From: Bacillus sp. DTU_2020_1000418_1_SI_GHA_SEK_038
GTDB taxonomy: Bacteria > Bacillota > Bacilli > Bacillales > Cytobacillaceae
Length of the DNA: 64,000 nt
NCBI RefSeq assembly: GCF_032341175.1
Contig: NZ_CP135435.1
Span: forward strand, 1,054,001 to 1,118,000
Direction of reading: 5' to 3'
The translations under genes and the position numbers were made by a program. Within the stretch, counting starts at the first letter, position 1. Every line of letters starts with the position of its first letter. The notes beneath the pieces were generated by a model, which saw only the letters and a list, made by a program, of their open reading frames with translations, was not told the DNA's origin and made no database searches. Positions 8,926 to 17,659 of this stretch are shown here, piece by piece.

Positions 8926-10116
8926 ATGATGAAATGTGAATTAATGAGCATGTTGGAATCACGTAAAGAAGAAATAATCAAAATCCGCCGCCATTTACAT
9001 GAAAATCCTGAGATCTCATTTAAAGAGGAGAAAACTGCTCAATATATTGCGGATTTTTATAAGGGAAAAGATGTGGACATTCAAACGAATGTTGGAAATG
9101 GCTATGGCATTGTCGTCACGATTAAAGGTGGAAAACCTGGAAAAACGATCGGTCTGCGCGCAGATTTTGATGCTCTTCCAATTGTAGAAGAAACAGATGT
9201 ACCGTTTAAATCAAAGAATGAAGGCATTATGCATGCGTGTGGACATGACGGGCATACGGCTTACTTATTAGTTTTAGCTGATTGCCTAATTCAATTAAAG
9301 GACTCTATTCCAGGTACAATAAAAATCATTCACCAACATGCAGAAGAGGTGCCGCCAGGTGGAGCGAAAAGTATCGTAGAGTCTGGTTTGATTGATGACT
9401 TAGATGCGATTTATGGCATTCATTTGTTACCAATGGGACCTTCGGGCACAGTAGGATATCATGCTGGATATTCCTTTAATGGACGAGCATACATGAAATT
9501 AAAAGTCCAAGGAAGAGGTGGGCATGGTTCCTCTCCTCATCTAGCTAACGATGCAATCGTTGCTGCTGCTCATTTTGTTACAGCTGCGCAAACCATTGTC
9601 AGCCGCAGATTAAGCCCATTCGATATCGGTGTGATCACCATTGGGTCTTTTGATGGAAAAGGCACATTCAACGTGATCAAGGATAGTGTAGAACTTGAGG
9701 GCGATATTCGGTATATGACTATTGAAACAAAAGAAACGATTGAGAGAGAAGTAAAACGGATTGTAAGAGGAATTGAAGAAGAGTTTGGCGTAACATGTGA
9801 GCTTACTTATACTCCAGATTATCCGCCATTATACAATGACCCTGAGCTTACAGCTAAGGTGGCAGAAAGTTTACGAAGCATGGATGATAAAGACATTAAA
9901 GAAGTGAAAGAATTTCCGGCCATGTCTCCATCTGAGGACTTTGCTTATTATGCTGAAAAATTCCCAGCCTGCTTTTTCTACATTGCCTGTACACCTAAAG
10001 GGGTAGAAAATCCTTACTTCAATCATCATCCAAAATTTGATATCGATGAAGATGCACTCCTCGTAGCTGCGAAAGCTGTTGGAGAAGTTGTTTGCAGTTA
10101 TTATGAATTAGACTAA
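8926..10116 (+). CDS. M20D-family amidohydrolase (N-acyl-amino-acid or aminobenzoyl-type hydrolase)
   Basis: A 396-residue zinc hydrolase. Motifs in order: RRHLHENPEISFKE, GLRADFDALP, HACGHDGHTA (metal ligands), HQHAEEVPPGGA (catalytic Glu pair), GRGGHGSSPH, and the late His in YFNHHPKFDID. These match the hippurate hydrolase/IAA-amino acid hydrolase group, which removes acyl groups from amino acids in the cytosol. A GGAG precedes the ATG. It lies downstream of an MFS transporter and is followed by a strong terminator. Confidence 0.92.
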   Translation: MMKCELMSMLESRKEEIIKIRRHLHENPEISFKEEKTAQYIADFYKGKDVDIQTNVGNGYGIVVTIKGGKPGKTIGLRADFDALPIVEETDVPFKSKNEGIMHACGHDGHTAYLLVLADCLIQLKDSIPGTIKIIHQHAEEVPPGGAKSIVESGLIDDLDAIYGIHLLPMGPSGTVGYHAGYSFNGRAYMKLKVQGRGGHGSSPHLANDAIVAAAHFVTAAQTIVSRRLSPFDIGVITIGSFDGKGTFNVIKDSVELEGDIRYMTIETKETIEREVKRIVRGIEEEFGVTCELTYTPDYPPLYNDPELTAKVAESLRSMDDKDIKEVKEFPAMSPSEDFAYYAEKFPACFFYIACTPKGVENPYFNHHPKFDIDEDALLVAAKAVGEVVCSYYELD

Positions 10117-10131
10117 AAGAAATATTAAGGA

Positions 10132-10169
10132 AAAAGGTATGCCAACGTCTCGGTTTGCATACCTTTTTT
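10132..10169 (+). terminator. Rho-independent terminator of the M20 gene
   Basis: AAAAAGGTATGC pairs with GCATACCTTTTTT around a short loop, 15 nt after the stop codon at 10116. The symmetry would let it work on both strands. Confidence 0.9.
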
Positions 10170-10364
10170 CGTTATGAAGTATCTCGATATAATGTGTTGA
10201 ATATATGTAATAAATATACTTTTTCTCTTTATCAAATTTTACTAAACAAATACAAAAGAATCCATTTCTAATACCATACGGATGAGTTGGTTTCTCTCCC
10301 ATGGGATCGTCTGATTGATTTCTCATTACTTGAGAAAATGCCCCAGTTTAATATTTTGGACAAG

Positions 10365-10469
10365 ACAGACTGTTCCACTTTTTGGCGGAAATAAAAAAGG
10401 ATAGACTTGATAGCTATGGTGCCTGATCCCCAGTGTGGTAATAATCAAATACGGTGGGGGTCAGGCACC
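10365..10469. repeat. Dispersed repeat family A, long copy 1
   Basis: The core 10418-10469 is an inverted repeat: GGTGCCTGATCCCC and GGGGGTCAGGCACC. The ~50 bp to its left (ending TAGCTAT) resembles the left flank of the copy at 23099-23203, including CTGTTCCACTTTTTGGCG versus CTGTTCCACCTTTTGGCG. The unit therefore extends beyond the hairpin. Confidence 0.75.
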
Positions 10470-10721
10470 TTGTTATCAAAACCCTGAAATTTTTGTAATA
10501 TTATTCTTGGTCAACTTGAATGAAAATAACCTTCTTGATTGTTTACTTTTAATGAATTATTCAAAATGGACATAGCTTCAAAACGTTTATTTAAAAGGGT
10601 TCCTTTCGCTTTTTTATATGATAACAGCTTACTTTTGTTCAAAGTGAACAGATGATTGTTCGAATGTAATGTTTTATTAGAAAAATATGCATGGTATACA
10701 AACCTTTAATCATTCCTTTTG

Positions 10722-10748
10722 TCCAATAAGTATAAAGACCTTATTGGA
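10722..10748. promoter_or_regulatory. Perfect inverted repeat upstream of the catabolic cluster (candidate operator)
   Basis: TCCAATAAG (10722-10730) and CTTATTGGA (10740-10748) are perfect inverted 9-mers with a 9-nt spacer. They sit about 10 bp upstream of a TATAAT, where a regulator would contact or replace the -35 region. No regulator gene is encoded next to it. Confidence 0.45.
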
Positions 10749-10757
10749 AAAGATTCG

Positions 10758-10793
10758 TATAATAAAAGAAGATAACTCTGATAACGTTTTCAG
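10758..10793 (+). promoter_or_regulatory. -10 box and CcpA cre-like site ahead of the SDR-amidohydrolase cluster
   Basis: TATAAT at 10758-10763 has no good -35. CTGATAACGTTTTCAG at 10778-10793 fits the cre pattern TGNNANCGNTNNCA and is nearly palindromic. If the -10 is right, the site covers about +8 to +23, a position where CcpA represses as a roadblock. This suggests catabolite repression of the downstream genes. The 5' leader to 10927 is about 155 nt. Confidence 0.45.
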
Positions 10794-10926
10794 TTTATCT
10801 TGCAATACAAACTTTATTTTTTGGTGAAATAACTTTCGCATTTCACTTAAAAATTACAAAGTTAGTTTTTTATTTTAGAAAATTAAAAGTTTCCTAGTAA
10901 TTGGGTATTAATTTAGGAGGGGTATT

Positions 10927-11682
10927 ATGTTATTACAAGAGAAAGTTGCATTAATTACAGGCGCTGGGTCAGGACTAGGTAGAGCACAGGCAATTGAGTA
11001 TGCAAAAGAAGGTGCCAAGGTTATCCTTAATGATGTGAATGCAGAAGGTTTAGCTGAAACAGAGAAACTAATCAAAGATAATAATGGAGCTGTAATTAGT
11101 ATTGTTGCTGACATCTCTAAAAAAGAAGATGTTCATATAATGATTAATAAAGCGCATGAAGAGTTTGGAACAGTTGATATTTGTGTGAATAATGCTGCTA
11201 TTTTGGCGGATTTTAAAGCATCTCTTGATATTACTGAAGATGAATGGGATAGAATCATGGCTGTAAACGTTAAAGCTGTCTATTTACTAACAAATGAGCT
11301 TTTGCCATATATGCTTGAAAAAGGGAAGGGAACATTTATTAATGTTGCTTCTATTGGAGGAACAATTGCTGGCGTTGGAGACGCAGCATATATTACTTCT
11401 AAGCACGCTCTTGTTGGATATACGAAACAGTTAGCATTCAATTATGCTAAAGATGGAATTCGTGCTGTTTCACTTTGTCCAGGATTAACAGATACTCCAA
11501 TGGTCCGATATGCAATTGATGAAGCACATCCTGCAGTTGTTCGACAAATAGCCTCTATTCCGTCTGAACGTATCGGTCGCTCTGAAGATGTTGCCTATTT
11601 TTCTGCCTATTTAGCAAGTGATAGAGCTAGTCATATTAACGGTGTAGAAATGAAAATTGATGGTGGACAATCAATTGGTTAG
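10927..11682 (+). CDS. Short-chain dehydrogenase/reductase (SDR)
   Basis: A 251-residue classical SDR. It has the nucleotide-binding TGAGSGLG at residues 11-18, NNAAIL in place of the usual NNAG, a catalytic Ser in NVASIGG, and YITSK (YxxxK) followed by the CPGLTDTPM segment. AGGAGGGG precedes the ATG. It resembles FabG-like and cyclohexanol-dehydrogenase-like SDRs that oxidise or reduce an alcohol/ketone with NAD(P). It is the first gene of the cluster ending at 17584, so it probably acts on an alcohol or carbonyl intermediate of that pathway. Confidence 0.9.
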   Translation: MLLQEKVALITGAGSGLGRAQAIEYAKEGAKVILNDVNAEGLAETEKLIKDNNGAVISIVADISKKEDVHIMINKAHEEFGTVDICVNNAAILADFKASLDITEDEWDRIMAVNVKAVYLLTNELLPYMLEKGKGTFINVASIGGTIAGVGDAAYITSKHALVGYTKQLAFNYAKDGIRAVSLCPGLTDTPMVRYAIDEAHPAVVRQIASIPSERIGRSEDVAYFSAYLASDRASHINGVEMKIDGGQSIG

Positions 11683-11700
11683 TTGATTTCTCCAAATTGC

Positions 11701-11755
11701 GAGGTAGCCCTTTAGTCTGATAAAGTATTATCGAGCTGGGGGTCAGGCCTCTTTT
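11701..11755 (+). terminator. Hairpin with half of repeat A between SDR and amidohydrolase
   Basis: GAGG...CCC near 11701 can pair with GGG...CCTC at 11738-11751, followed by TTTTT. The right arm carries CTGGGGGTCAGGCC, the repeat-A core. It may partly attenuate transcription between the first and second genes. Confidence 0.45.
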
Positions 11756-11784
11756 TATGAATACAATTACAGGAGGTATTTTCC

Positions 11785-13050
11785 ATGGGTAATATAATTA
11801 TTCGAAATGCACATATTAAAGATGGAGAAGCTCATAAAGATATCAAAATTATTGATGGGAAAATTGTAGAAATAGCCACTGTCATTCAAAATGACAATAA
11901 CTTAGAAGAAATTGATGCAAAGGGCAATGCTGTTTTACCAACTCTAATTGAAAGTCATATCCACCCTGATAAAGCATTTCTTGAAGATCGCAAACCTAAT
12001 ATATCAGGTACATTAGAGGAAGCATTGAAGAATACGGCTGAATTAAAGAAATTATATACGTATGATGATGTGAAAAAACGTGCTGAGAAAGTATTAAGAT
12101 GGTCTGTGTTAAACGGAACGACAATAATGAGAGCGCATCCTGATGTGGATCCTTTTGAGAAAACACTTGGAGTAGAGGTACTTGTTGATTTAAAAGAAAA
12201 ATTCAAAGAAGTTCTAGATATGCAAATCGTTGCATTTCCTCAAGAAGGCATTGTTCAATCTCCAGGCGTATTGGAGATGATGGAAGAATCCATCAAAATG
12301 GGAGCCGATGTAGTTGGGGGCTGTCCTTATAGTGAAAAAACAATGGAAGATACAAAAAAACAACTAAAGATTGTCTTTGATTTAGCAGAAAAATATAACC
12401 TACCTATTGATATGCATGCTGATTTTGGCACAAATGCTGATGATCCACAAAATAGATGTATTGAATTAATTAGCGATATGACAATAGAAAGAGGATATCA
12501 AGGTAGAGTTGCCATCGGACATGTTACAACATTAGGGTCACTTGATCCAGAAGTGGCAGCACCTATTTTTGATAAAATTGCTAAAGCGGGAGTTTCAATC
12601 GTTCCATTGCCGGTAACGGATATGTTTATGACTGGACGCTCTGAGAGGAAAAATATCCCACGAGGTATGGCACCGGTATTGTCAATGATGGAGCGTGGAG
12701 TGAACCTTGCTTATTCTTCCAATAATATTCGCAATGCTTTTACACCATTTGGTAATGCTGACTTAATTGCTGTTGGCTACTTATTACAGGTTTCACAACA
12801 AATGGGTTCTGCGGATCAACGCCGTGCAGTTTTAGATATGGTCACCTATAACGCAGCTAAGGCAATAGGGGTTAACGAAACTTACGGTTTAGAAGTTGGT
12901 AAAAATGCTGATATTGTTATCTATGATTGTGACGATTTGAGCAATTTAATTAATGATCAACCTTTAGTTCGCTATGTGATTAAAAATGGTAATATCATTG
13001 TGCAAAATGAATTAACTAGTAAGATGGCACCTGTTTTGATGGGAGATTAA
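11785..13050 (+). CDS. Cytosine-deaminase-like amidohydrolase (CodA/AtzC superfamily) with altered catalytic acids
   Basis: A 421-residue protein with an AGGAGG start site. The layout follows CodA: ESHIHPDKAFL (His58, His60), MHADFGTNADD, GHVTTL, then SSNNIRNAFTPFGNADL where CodA has HDDVFDPWYPLGTANM. By eye, the CodA proton-donor Glu (HCDE) is Phe here and the metal-site Asp (HDD) is Asn, so the chemistry may be hydrolysis of a cyclic amide or imide rather than deamination, or the site may be reorganised. It sits between SDR and amidase genes and upstream of an NCS1 permease, which often carries nucleobases, hydantoins or allantoin. Confidence 0.8.
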   Translation: MGNIIIRNAHIKDGEAHKDIKIIDGKIVEIATVIQNDNNLEEIDAKGNAVLPTLIESHIHPDKAFLEDRKPNISGTLEEALKNTAELKKLYTYDDVKKRAEKVLRWSVLNGTTIMRAHPDVDPFEKTLGVEVLVDLKEKFKEVLDMQIVAFPQEGIVQSPGVLEMMEESIKMGADVVGGCPYSEKTMEDTKKQLKIVFDLAEKYNLPIDMHADFGTNADDPQNRCIELISDMTIERGYQGRVAIGHVTTLGSLDPEVAAPIFDKIAKAGVSIVPLPVTDMFMTGRSERKNIPRGMAPVLSMMERGVNLAYSSNNIRNAFTPFGNADLIAVGYLLQVSQQMGSADQRRAVLDMVTYNAAKAIGVNETYGLEVGKNADIVIYDCDDLSNLINDQPLVRYVIKNGNIIVQNELTSKMAPVLMGD

Positions 13051-13099
13051 TAAATAAACTGTTTGTTTCGATCTAACTAACTCATGAAAGGTGAAAAAT

Positions 13100-14350
13100 A
13101 TGGCTTCAACAAAAACTAATATGTTAAATAATTCTCGCTTAACTATCTCTGATCAACCACCTTATGATGCGCTACAGTCATTTGTTCGTGAAAACCACAT
13201 CGCTATGAAAGGATCTGGTAAAGGGAATCTTGAAGGACTTGTATTTGCAGTCAAAGATGTTTTTAAAATTTTAGGAAGCACTTATAGTAATGGACATCCT
13301 GAATGGCTTCGGACTCATGGTCCAGATGACTTTACTTCTAGTATTGTCACTAAAACATTATCTGCAGGAGCAGATTTAGTTGGGAAAACAGTTTGTGATG
13401 AGCTATGTTACAGTATAAGTGGAGAAAATTGGAATTATGGTTCTCCAATCAACCCTCACGACCCAAGACGCTTTACAGGAGGGTCTTCGAGCGGAACGGG
13501 GGCAGCTACAGCTGGAGGTTTAGTAGACTTTGCTTACGGAAGCGATTGCCTAGGGTCTGTTCGGGTGCCTGCAAGTTACAATGGAGTATTAGGTGTTCGT
13601 CCTACTTATGGACGTGTTGCCAATGATGGAGAGGCTCCGTATTGTGAGAGCATGGACGTTCTTGGATATGTGGCTAGAAATACTGATATTTTTAGACGGG
13701 TTTCTAAAGAAGTATTAGGAAATGACAGTAAAAAAGTGACGTTTAATCGATTACTCATCGCTGACGATTGTTTTGATTCGATCAACAAAGATGTTGTAGA
13801 AGCATTACAGCCTGCTGTCAACCATCTGAAACAAAATTTTGATATTGTTGAAAATATAAAAGTGAGTCCTAATGGTTTAGAAGAATGGACAGAAATTTTT
13901 AGAATTATTCAAGGATATGAAGTTTGGGAAAGTTATGGTGGTTGGATTAGGAAATATCGTCCAAATCTTTCATCAGGTCCAAAAGAGCGCTTAGAGTGGG
14001 CATCTACCATTACTATGAGCGAATATAAAGAAGCGCTGAATAAAAGACAAGCTATTATTGACCGAGTGAAAGAGATTTTACCGGAAGGAACACTGCTTTG
14101 CTTACCTACAGCTGCTTCTGTTGCACCTTTAAGAACTAGCTCATTAGAGGAAATAAATGCAACACGTGCACAATCAACTAAATTATTATGTATTTCACCT
14201 TTATCGGGTACACCACAAATTACACTTCCATTACTAGAACAACATGAAGTTCCACTCGGTATTTCCTTAATTGGAGCCCATGGTTGTGATTTACAGTTAG
14301 CCGAACTTGCTGCAGATTTAGTTGATAGTTATCATAAAGCCAATCGTTAA
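13100..14350 (+). CDS. Amidase signature (AS) family amidase
   Basis: Start ATG 13100 is chosen because AAAGGTG precedes it; an upstream GTG lies inside that site. The 416-residue enzyme has the Ser-cisSer-Lys machinery: Lys52 in VFAVKDVF, the cis-Ser in GGSSSGTGAATAGG, and the nucleophile Ser in GSDCLGSVRVPAS. AS enzymes hydrolyse carboxamides to acid plus ammonia. After a ring-opening amidohydrolase it could release ammonia from the linear amide. The gene starts 49 nt after the amidohydrolase stop. Confidence 0.9.
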   Translation: MASTKTNMLNNSRLTISDQPPYDALQSFVRENHIAMKGSGKGNLEGLVFAVKDVFKILGSTYSNGHPEWLRTHGPDDFTSSIVTKTLSAGADLVGKTVCDELCYSISGENWNYGSPINPHDPRRFTGGSSSGTGAATAGGLVDFAYGSDCLGSVRVPASYNGVLGVRPTYGRVANDGEAPYCESMDVLGYVARNTDIFRRVSKEVLGNDSKKVTFNRLLIADDCFDSINKDVVEALQPAVNHLKQNFDIVENIKVSPNGLEEWTEIFRIIQGYEVWESYGGWIRKYRPNLSSGPKERLEWASTITMSEYKEALNKRQAIIDRVKEILPEGTLLCLPTAASVAPLRTSSLEEINATRAQSTKLLCISPLSGTPQITLPLLEQHEVPLGISLIGAHGCDLQLAELAADLVDSYHKANR

Positions 14351-14382
14351 ATGTAAGTCTAAATAATTAATATCGGGCATTT

Positions 14383-14450
14383 AGGGCGTATTTAACTCGT
14401 ATTTCCATCCACGGAAAACATTGAAGTGATTACGAGTGACATACGTCCCT
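14383..14450. repeat. Imperfect inverted repeat between amidase and second SDR
   Basis: AGGGCGTAT...ACTCGTA (14383-14401) pairs with TACGAGT...ATACGTCCCT (14431-14450), two helical blocks split by a 3-nt internal mismatch. No T-run follows, so it is more likely an mRNA-stabilising or processing hairpin than a terminator. Confidence 0.45.
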
Positions 14451-14504
14451 TACCAAGGATAAATATAGTGATTATTAAAGACAATGAACAAGGGGGAATT
14501 GATA

Positions 14505-15230
14505 ATGGGTAGATTATCAGGAAAAGTAGTAATTATAACTGGGGCAGCTAATGGTATGGGAGAAACGAATGCAAGAATGTTTGTAAAAGAAGGAGCAAAA
14601 GTTGTATTAACTGATATTGAAGTAGAAAAGGGTCAAAAAGTAGCAGAAGAACTTGGTGAAAATGCAATTTTTATTAAACACGATGTAACTAATGAAGAAG
14701 ATTGGCAAGCTGTTGTTGACAAGACAGAGAATACATTTGGACCAATTACCGGACTTGTAAATAATGCTGGAACAGCTGGAAGAATTGTTCCATTGGAAGA
14801 AGTAACAGATGAAGATTTCTATAGAATTATTAACCTTAATCAGTATAGCGTTTTTAAGGGGATGCAAACTGTAGTAAAATCTATGAAAAAAGCTAATAGT
14901 GGATCCATTGTAAATATTTCTTCTACTTCTGGTATCGTTGGATCTAGAAATCTTATTCCTTATGTTGCTTCAAAATTTGCAGTAAGAGGAATGACTAAAG
15001 TCGCTGCACTTGAGTTAGCTGATTTTAATATCCGAGTTAATTCCGTTCACCCTGGTGGAATAAATACAGAGCGAGCTGTCATATTTGATGAAGTTAAAAA
15101 AGCAACTCCTTTAGGACGTGGTGGAAAACCTGAAGAAATTGCCTATTTAGTTTTACATTTAATTTCAGATGAATCGACATTCACAACTGGATCAGAATTT
15201 GTTGCAGACGGTGGATTTACAGCTCAATAA
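14505..15230 (+). CDS. Short-chain dehydrogenase/reductase (SDR), second of the cluster
   Basis: Start ATG 14505 follows AGGGGG by a normal spacer and gives a 241-residue protein beginning MGRLSGKVVIITGAANGMGE. Motifs: TGAANGMG cofactor loop, NNAGTAG, catalytic Ser in NISSTSG, YVASK (YxxxK) and HPGGINTE. It resembles the 3-alpha/20-beta-hydroxysteroid and cyclopentanol dehydrogenase-like SDRs. It differs clearly from the SDR at 10927, so two separate oxidation steps are likely. The permease gene follows after 50 nt. Confidence 0.9.
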   Translation: MGRLSGKVVIITGAANGMGETNARMFVKEGAKVVLTDIEVEKGQKVAEELGENAIFIKHDVTNEEDWQAVVDKTENTFGPITGLVNNAGTAGRIVPLEEVTDEDFYRIINLNQYSVFKGMQTVVKSMKKANSGSIVNISSTSGIVGSRNLIPYVASKFAVRGMTKVAALELADFNIRVNSVHPGGINTERAVIFDEVKKATPLGRGGKPEEIAYLVLHLISDESTFTTGSEFVADGGFTAQ

Positions 15231-15280
15231 TTTTAAAAACGAAAAAATAAAATAATAGCCTCCAGGAGGTTTGGTTCAAC

Positions 15281-16783
15281 ATGGGTCAGGAACATATTAG
15301 GGTAAATCCAGAGTTCGATATAAATCACGAAGATATTAGGGTAACTCAAGAAGATGTTAAGTTATTCAAATCAAGAGGGTACGATAACGAGGATCTATTA
15401 CCGAAAACTAAAGATAAACGAAATATGAAAAGTGGTAACTATTTCACACTTTGGATGGGTAACTTACACAATATTCCAAACTATGCTGCGGCTGGTGGTT
15501 TCTTAGTTTTAGGTTTAGCTCCTATCAATGTAATGCTTGCTTTAGTTTTAGGTGCCATATTTACAGCGGTATTTATGGCCTTTAATGGAAAAGCTGGTTC
15601 AAAATACGGTATTCCTTTTTCAATGCATTTACGAGCAACGTATGGAGAGGCTGGAGCTAAATTACCAGGCTTCTTAAGGGGGATCGTTGTCGCCATAGGT
15701 TGGTTTGGTTTACAAACTTTCGTAGGATCTCAAGCCCTGCTCATCATTATTGGTAAACTTTGGCCTGGCTTTTTAGCAATTGGTGGAGATTTTACTTTCT
15801 TTGGTATCGGTATGCCAGGACTGATATCTTTTATCATCTTTTGGTCAGCGAACCTTGCAATAAGTATTAGTGGAAGCAGTTTCTTAAATAAATTTAATAC
15901 GATGTTAACGGTCTTAATTTATGTTCTGTTTATCTCCATGGGAATTTGGGGAGTCATTGTTGGTGGGGGCTTTGGTAATATTTTAAGTTATTCTTTTGAA
16001 GGATCAAACCAAGGTATAAGTCCTCTATTTGCTTACTTGATGATCATTAATGCTGTGTTGGCATTTTGGTCAGCGCCAGGGACTAGCGCTGCTGACTTTA
16101 CACAAAACGCAACTTCAACGAAAGACCAAATGGTTGGACAAGGATTAAGTTTAGTAGTTGGTTACGTTATTTTTGTTTTTACTAGTATCTCTATTCTTAT
16201 TGGTAGTTCAATTCATTATGGAGTAGAACAATGGGATGTGTTAAATGTAATTAACCATTGGGATAGTTTGCCAGCCATTCTTTTTGCGATGCTAATCTTA
16301 TTGTTGATCACTGTTAACTCGAATGCTACGGCTAACATTACGCCAGCCGCATATCAGCTAACAGCACTCTTCCCTAAATGGATAAATTACCGAAGAGGAG
16401 TAATAATCGCTTGCTTAATGGGATTCGCGATTATGCCGTGGAAGTTGATGGAAAATCCAGATAGTATTTATACTTTCTTAAACGGAATAGGTGCTATTTT
16501 AGGTCCTGTATCTGGTGTAATGATTTATCAATATTTCGTTGTTTTTAAACAAGAGATAAACCTTAAAGAGCTATATTTTGATATGAAAGATACGAAAGCT
16601 GTTAATAAATTTCGCGGAATTAACACGAATGCATACATCGCGACAATTCTTGGGGCACTAGTATCTCTAAGTGGTAATTTCATTCCAGCCTTTTCGATTT
16701 TTACGGATCTTTCTTGGATAAGTGGTTTTGTAACAGCATTAGTATCGTATGGAATTCTTGTTAAGCTTTTTGTAAATAAATAA
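15281..16783 (+). CDS. NCS1-family permease (nucleobase/hydantoin/allantoin-type cation symporter)
   Basis: A 500-residue protein with about 12 membrane segments. A soluble N-terminal stretch of ~55 residues precedes NYFTLWMGNLHNIPNYAAAGG, a first helix typical of NCS1 carriers (PucI, Mhp1, CytX families). The QTFVGSQALLIIIGKLWP segment also fits. It should import the pathway substrate, most likely a flat N-heterocycle, with Na+ or H+. The AGGAGG start site is clear. It lies between the second SDR and the RraA-like gene. Confidence 0.9.
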   Translation: MGQEHIRVNPEFDINHEDIRVTQEDVKLFKSRGYDNEDLLPKTKDKRNMKSGNYFTLWMGNLHNIPNYAAAGGFLVLGLAPINVMLALVLGAIFTAVFMAFNGKAGSKYGIPFSMHLRATYGEAGAKLPGFLRGIVVAIGWFGLQTFVGSQALLIIIGKLWPGFLAIGGDFTFFGIGMPGLISFIIFWSANLAISISGSSFLNKFNTMLTVLIYVLFISMGIWGVIVGGGFGNILSYSFEGSNQGISPLFAYLMIINAVLAFWSAPGTSAADFTQNATSTKDQMVGQGLSLVVGYVIFVFTSISILIGSSIHYGVEQWDVLNVINHWDSLPAILFAMLILLLITVNSNATANITPAAYQLTALFPKWINYRRGVIIACLMGFAIMPWKLMENPDSIYTFLNGIGAILGPVSGVMIYQYFVVFKQEINLKELYFDMKDTKAVNKFRGINTNAYIATILGALVSLSGNFIPAFSIFTDLSWISGFVTALVSYGILVKLFVNK

Positions 16784-16801
16784 TAGAAAATAGTTGGTAG
16801 T

Positions 16802-16836
16802 GGGAGGGATGAAATGCAGGGCATTTCCTCCCTCTT
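16802..16836 (+). terminator. Hairpin after the NCS1 permease
   Basis: GGGAGG-GAT-GAAATGC (from 16802) pairs with GCATTTC-CTCCCTC, followed by TTTC. It may partly end transcription before the last gene. Confidence 0.55.
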
Positions 16837-16915
16837 TCTATCTAAACTAGATTGAGAACAGTCAATTCTAATGCTTAATCGTACTGAAAAAATATAAATC
16901 AAAGGAGTGGTATTC

Positions 16916-17584
16916 ATGTTAGATTTACGTATTGGATCTTCATACACAAAATTGCCCCAAGAAATAATCGATGGGTTAGGTGCTATTAGTACGACAATTA
17001 TTGCCGATGCCATGGGAACATTTAATGCAATGATAGGAGTTGCCCATTTTAATAATCCGGATGTTCAAATGGTTGGGCAGGCCTTAACAGTCAAAACAAT
17101 TCCGAGGGACAATTTGATGTTTCATAAAGCGATCGATATCGCATCCCCTGGCGATGTCATTGTTGTTGAAGCCGGTGGAGATATGAGCAGAGCATTATTA
17201 GGAGATATGATGTGCATGATTGGGCAGAAAAAATGCATTTCTGGCTATGTAGTGGATGGGGCGATCAGAGATGCGGAAGGGATAAGACAAATGGGCTTTC
17301 CCGTTTTTGCAAAAGGTGTGAATCCTGGGGGTCCTTTCAAAGAAGGTCCGGGACAAATCAATGTTTGTATTACTTGTGCTGGGGTTTCAGTGAACCCGGG
17401 TGATGTCATTGTAGGTGATAACGATGGGGTAGTGGTTGTCCCTTATCAACAGGCGGCTGAGGTTCTAGAAAGAGCAAAAGCAATATACGCTCATGAACAA
17501 GAGATGCTCAATCAAATCGAGGCTGGTACATTAGACAGGAGTTGGATAGACGAAACAATAAAAAAGAAAGGTCTAAAATATTAA
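16916..17584 (+). CDS. RraA-like 4-hydroxy-4-methyl-2-oxoglutarate aldolase / oxaloacetate decarboxylase family
   Basis: Start ATG 16916 follows AAAGGAG; an upstream GTG overlaps that site. The 222-residue protein carries the family core: PGDVIVVEAGGD, ALLGDMMCM, GYVVDGAIRDAEGI (the metal/substrate GxxRD) and a closing PGDVIVGDNDGVVVVP. Class II HMG/CHA-type aldolases of this fold split 4-hydroxy-2-oxo acids to pyruvate plus a 2-oxo acid, or decarboxylate oxaloacetate. Placed last in a cluster with ring-opening and deaminating enzymes, it probably makes the final C-C cleavage. Confidence 0.88.
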   Translation: MLDLRIGSSYTKLPQEIIDGLGAISTTIIADAMGTFNAMIGVAHFNNPDVQMVGQALTVKTIPRDNLMFHKAIDIASPGDVIVVEAGGDMSRALLGDMMCMIGQKKCISGYVVDGAIRDAEGIRQMGFPVFAKGVNPGGPFKEGPGQINVCITCAGVSVNPGDVIVGDNDGVVVVPYQQAAEVLERAKAIYAHEQEMLNQIEAGTLDRSWIDETIKKKGLKY

Positions 17585-17597
17585 GTTGTAAGATCTT

Positions 17598-17647
17598 GGG
17601 GCCAGTCCCCAGTTCAGTAAAGTTTTACTAAACTGGGGGACTGGCCC
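17598..17647. terminator. Long bidirectional terminator, repeat family A variant
   Basis: GGGCCAGTCCCCAGTT... pairs with ...AACTGGGGGACTGGCCC through arms of about 23 bp with one bulge and one mismatch. It sits between the convergent RraA-like and MFS genes and resembles the GGTGCCTGACCCCC hairpins elsewhere in the window. Confidence 0.8.
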
Positions 17648-17659
17648 TTCCTTGGGTGT

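Noticed and set aside
10108..10326. 72-codon minus-strand frame after the M20 gene
   Set aside because: No ribosome binding site, runs through a strong terminator, and the translation has no plausible domain.
16528..17013. 161-codon minus-strand frame across the permease/RraA boundary
   Set aside because: Antisense to two well-supported genes and has no recognisable domain.
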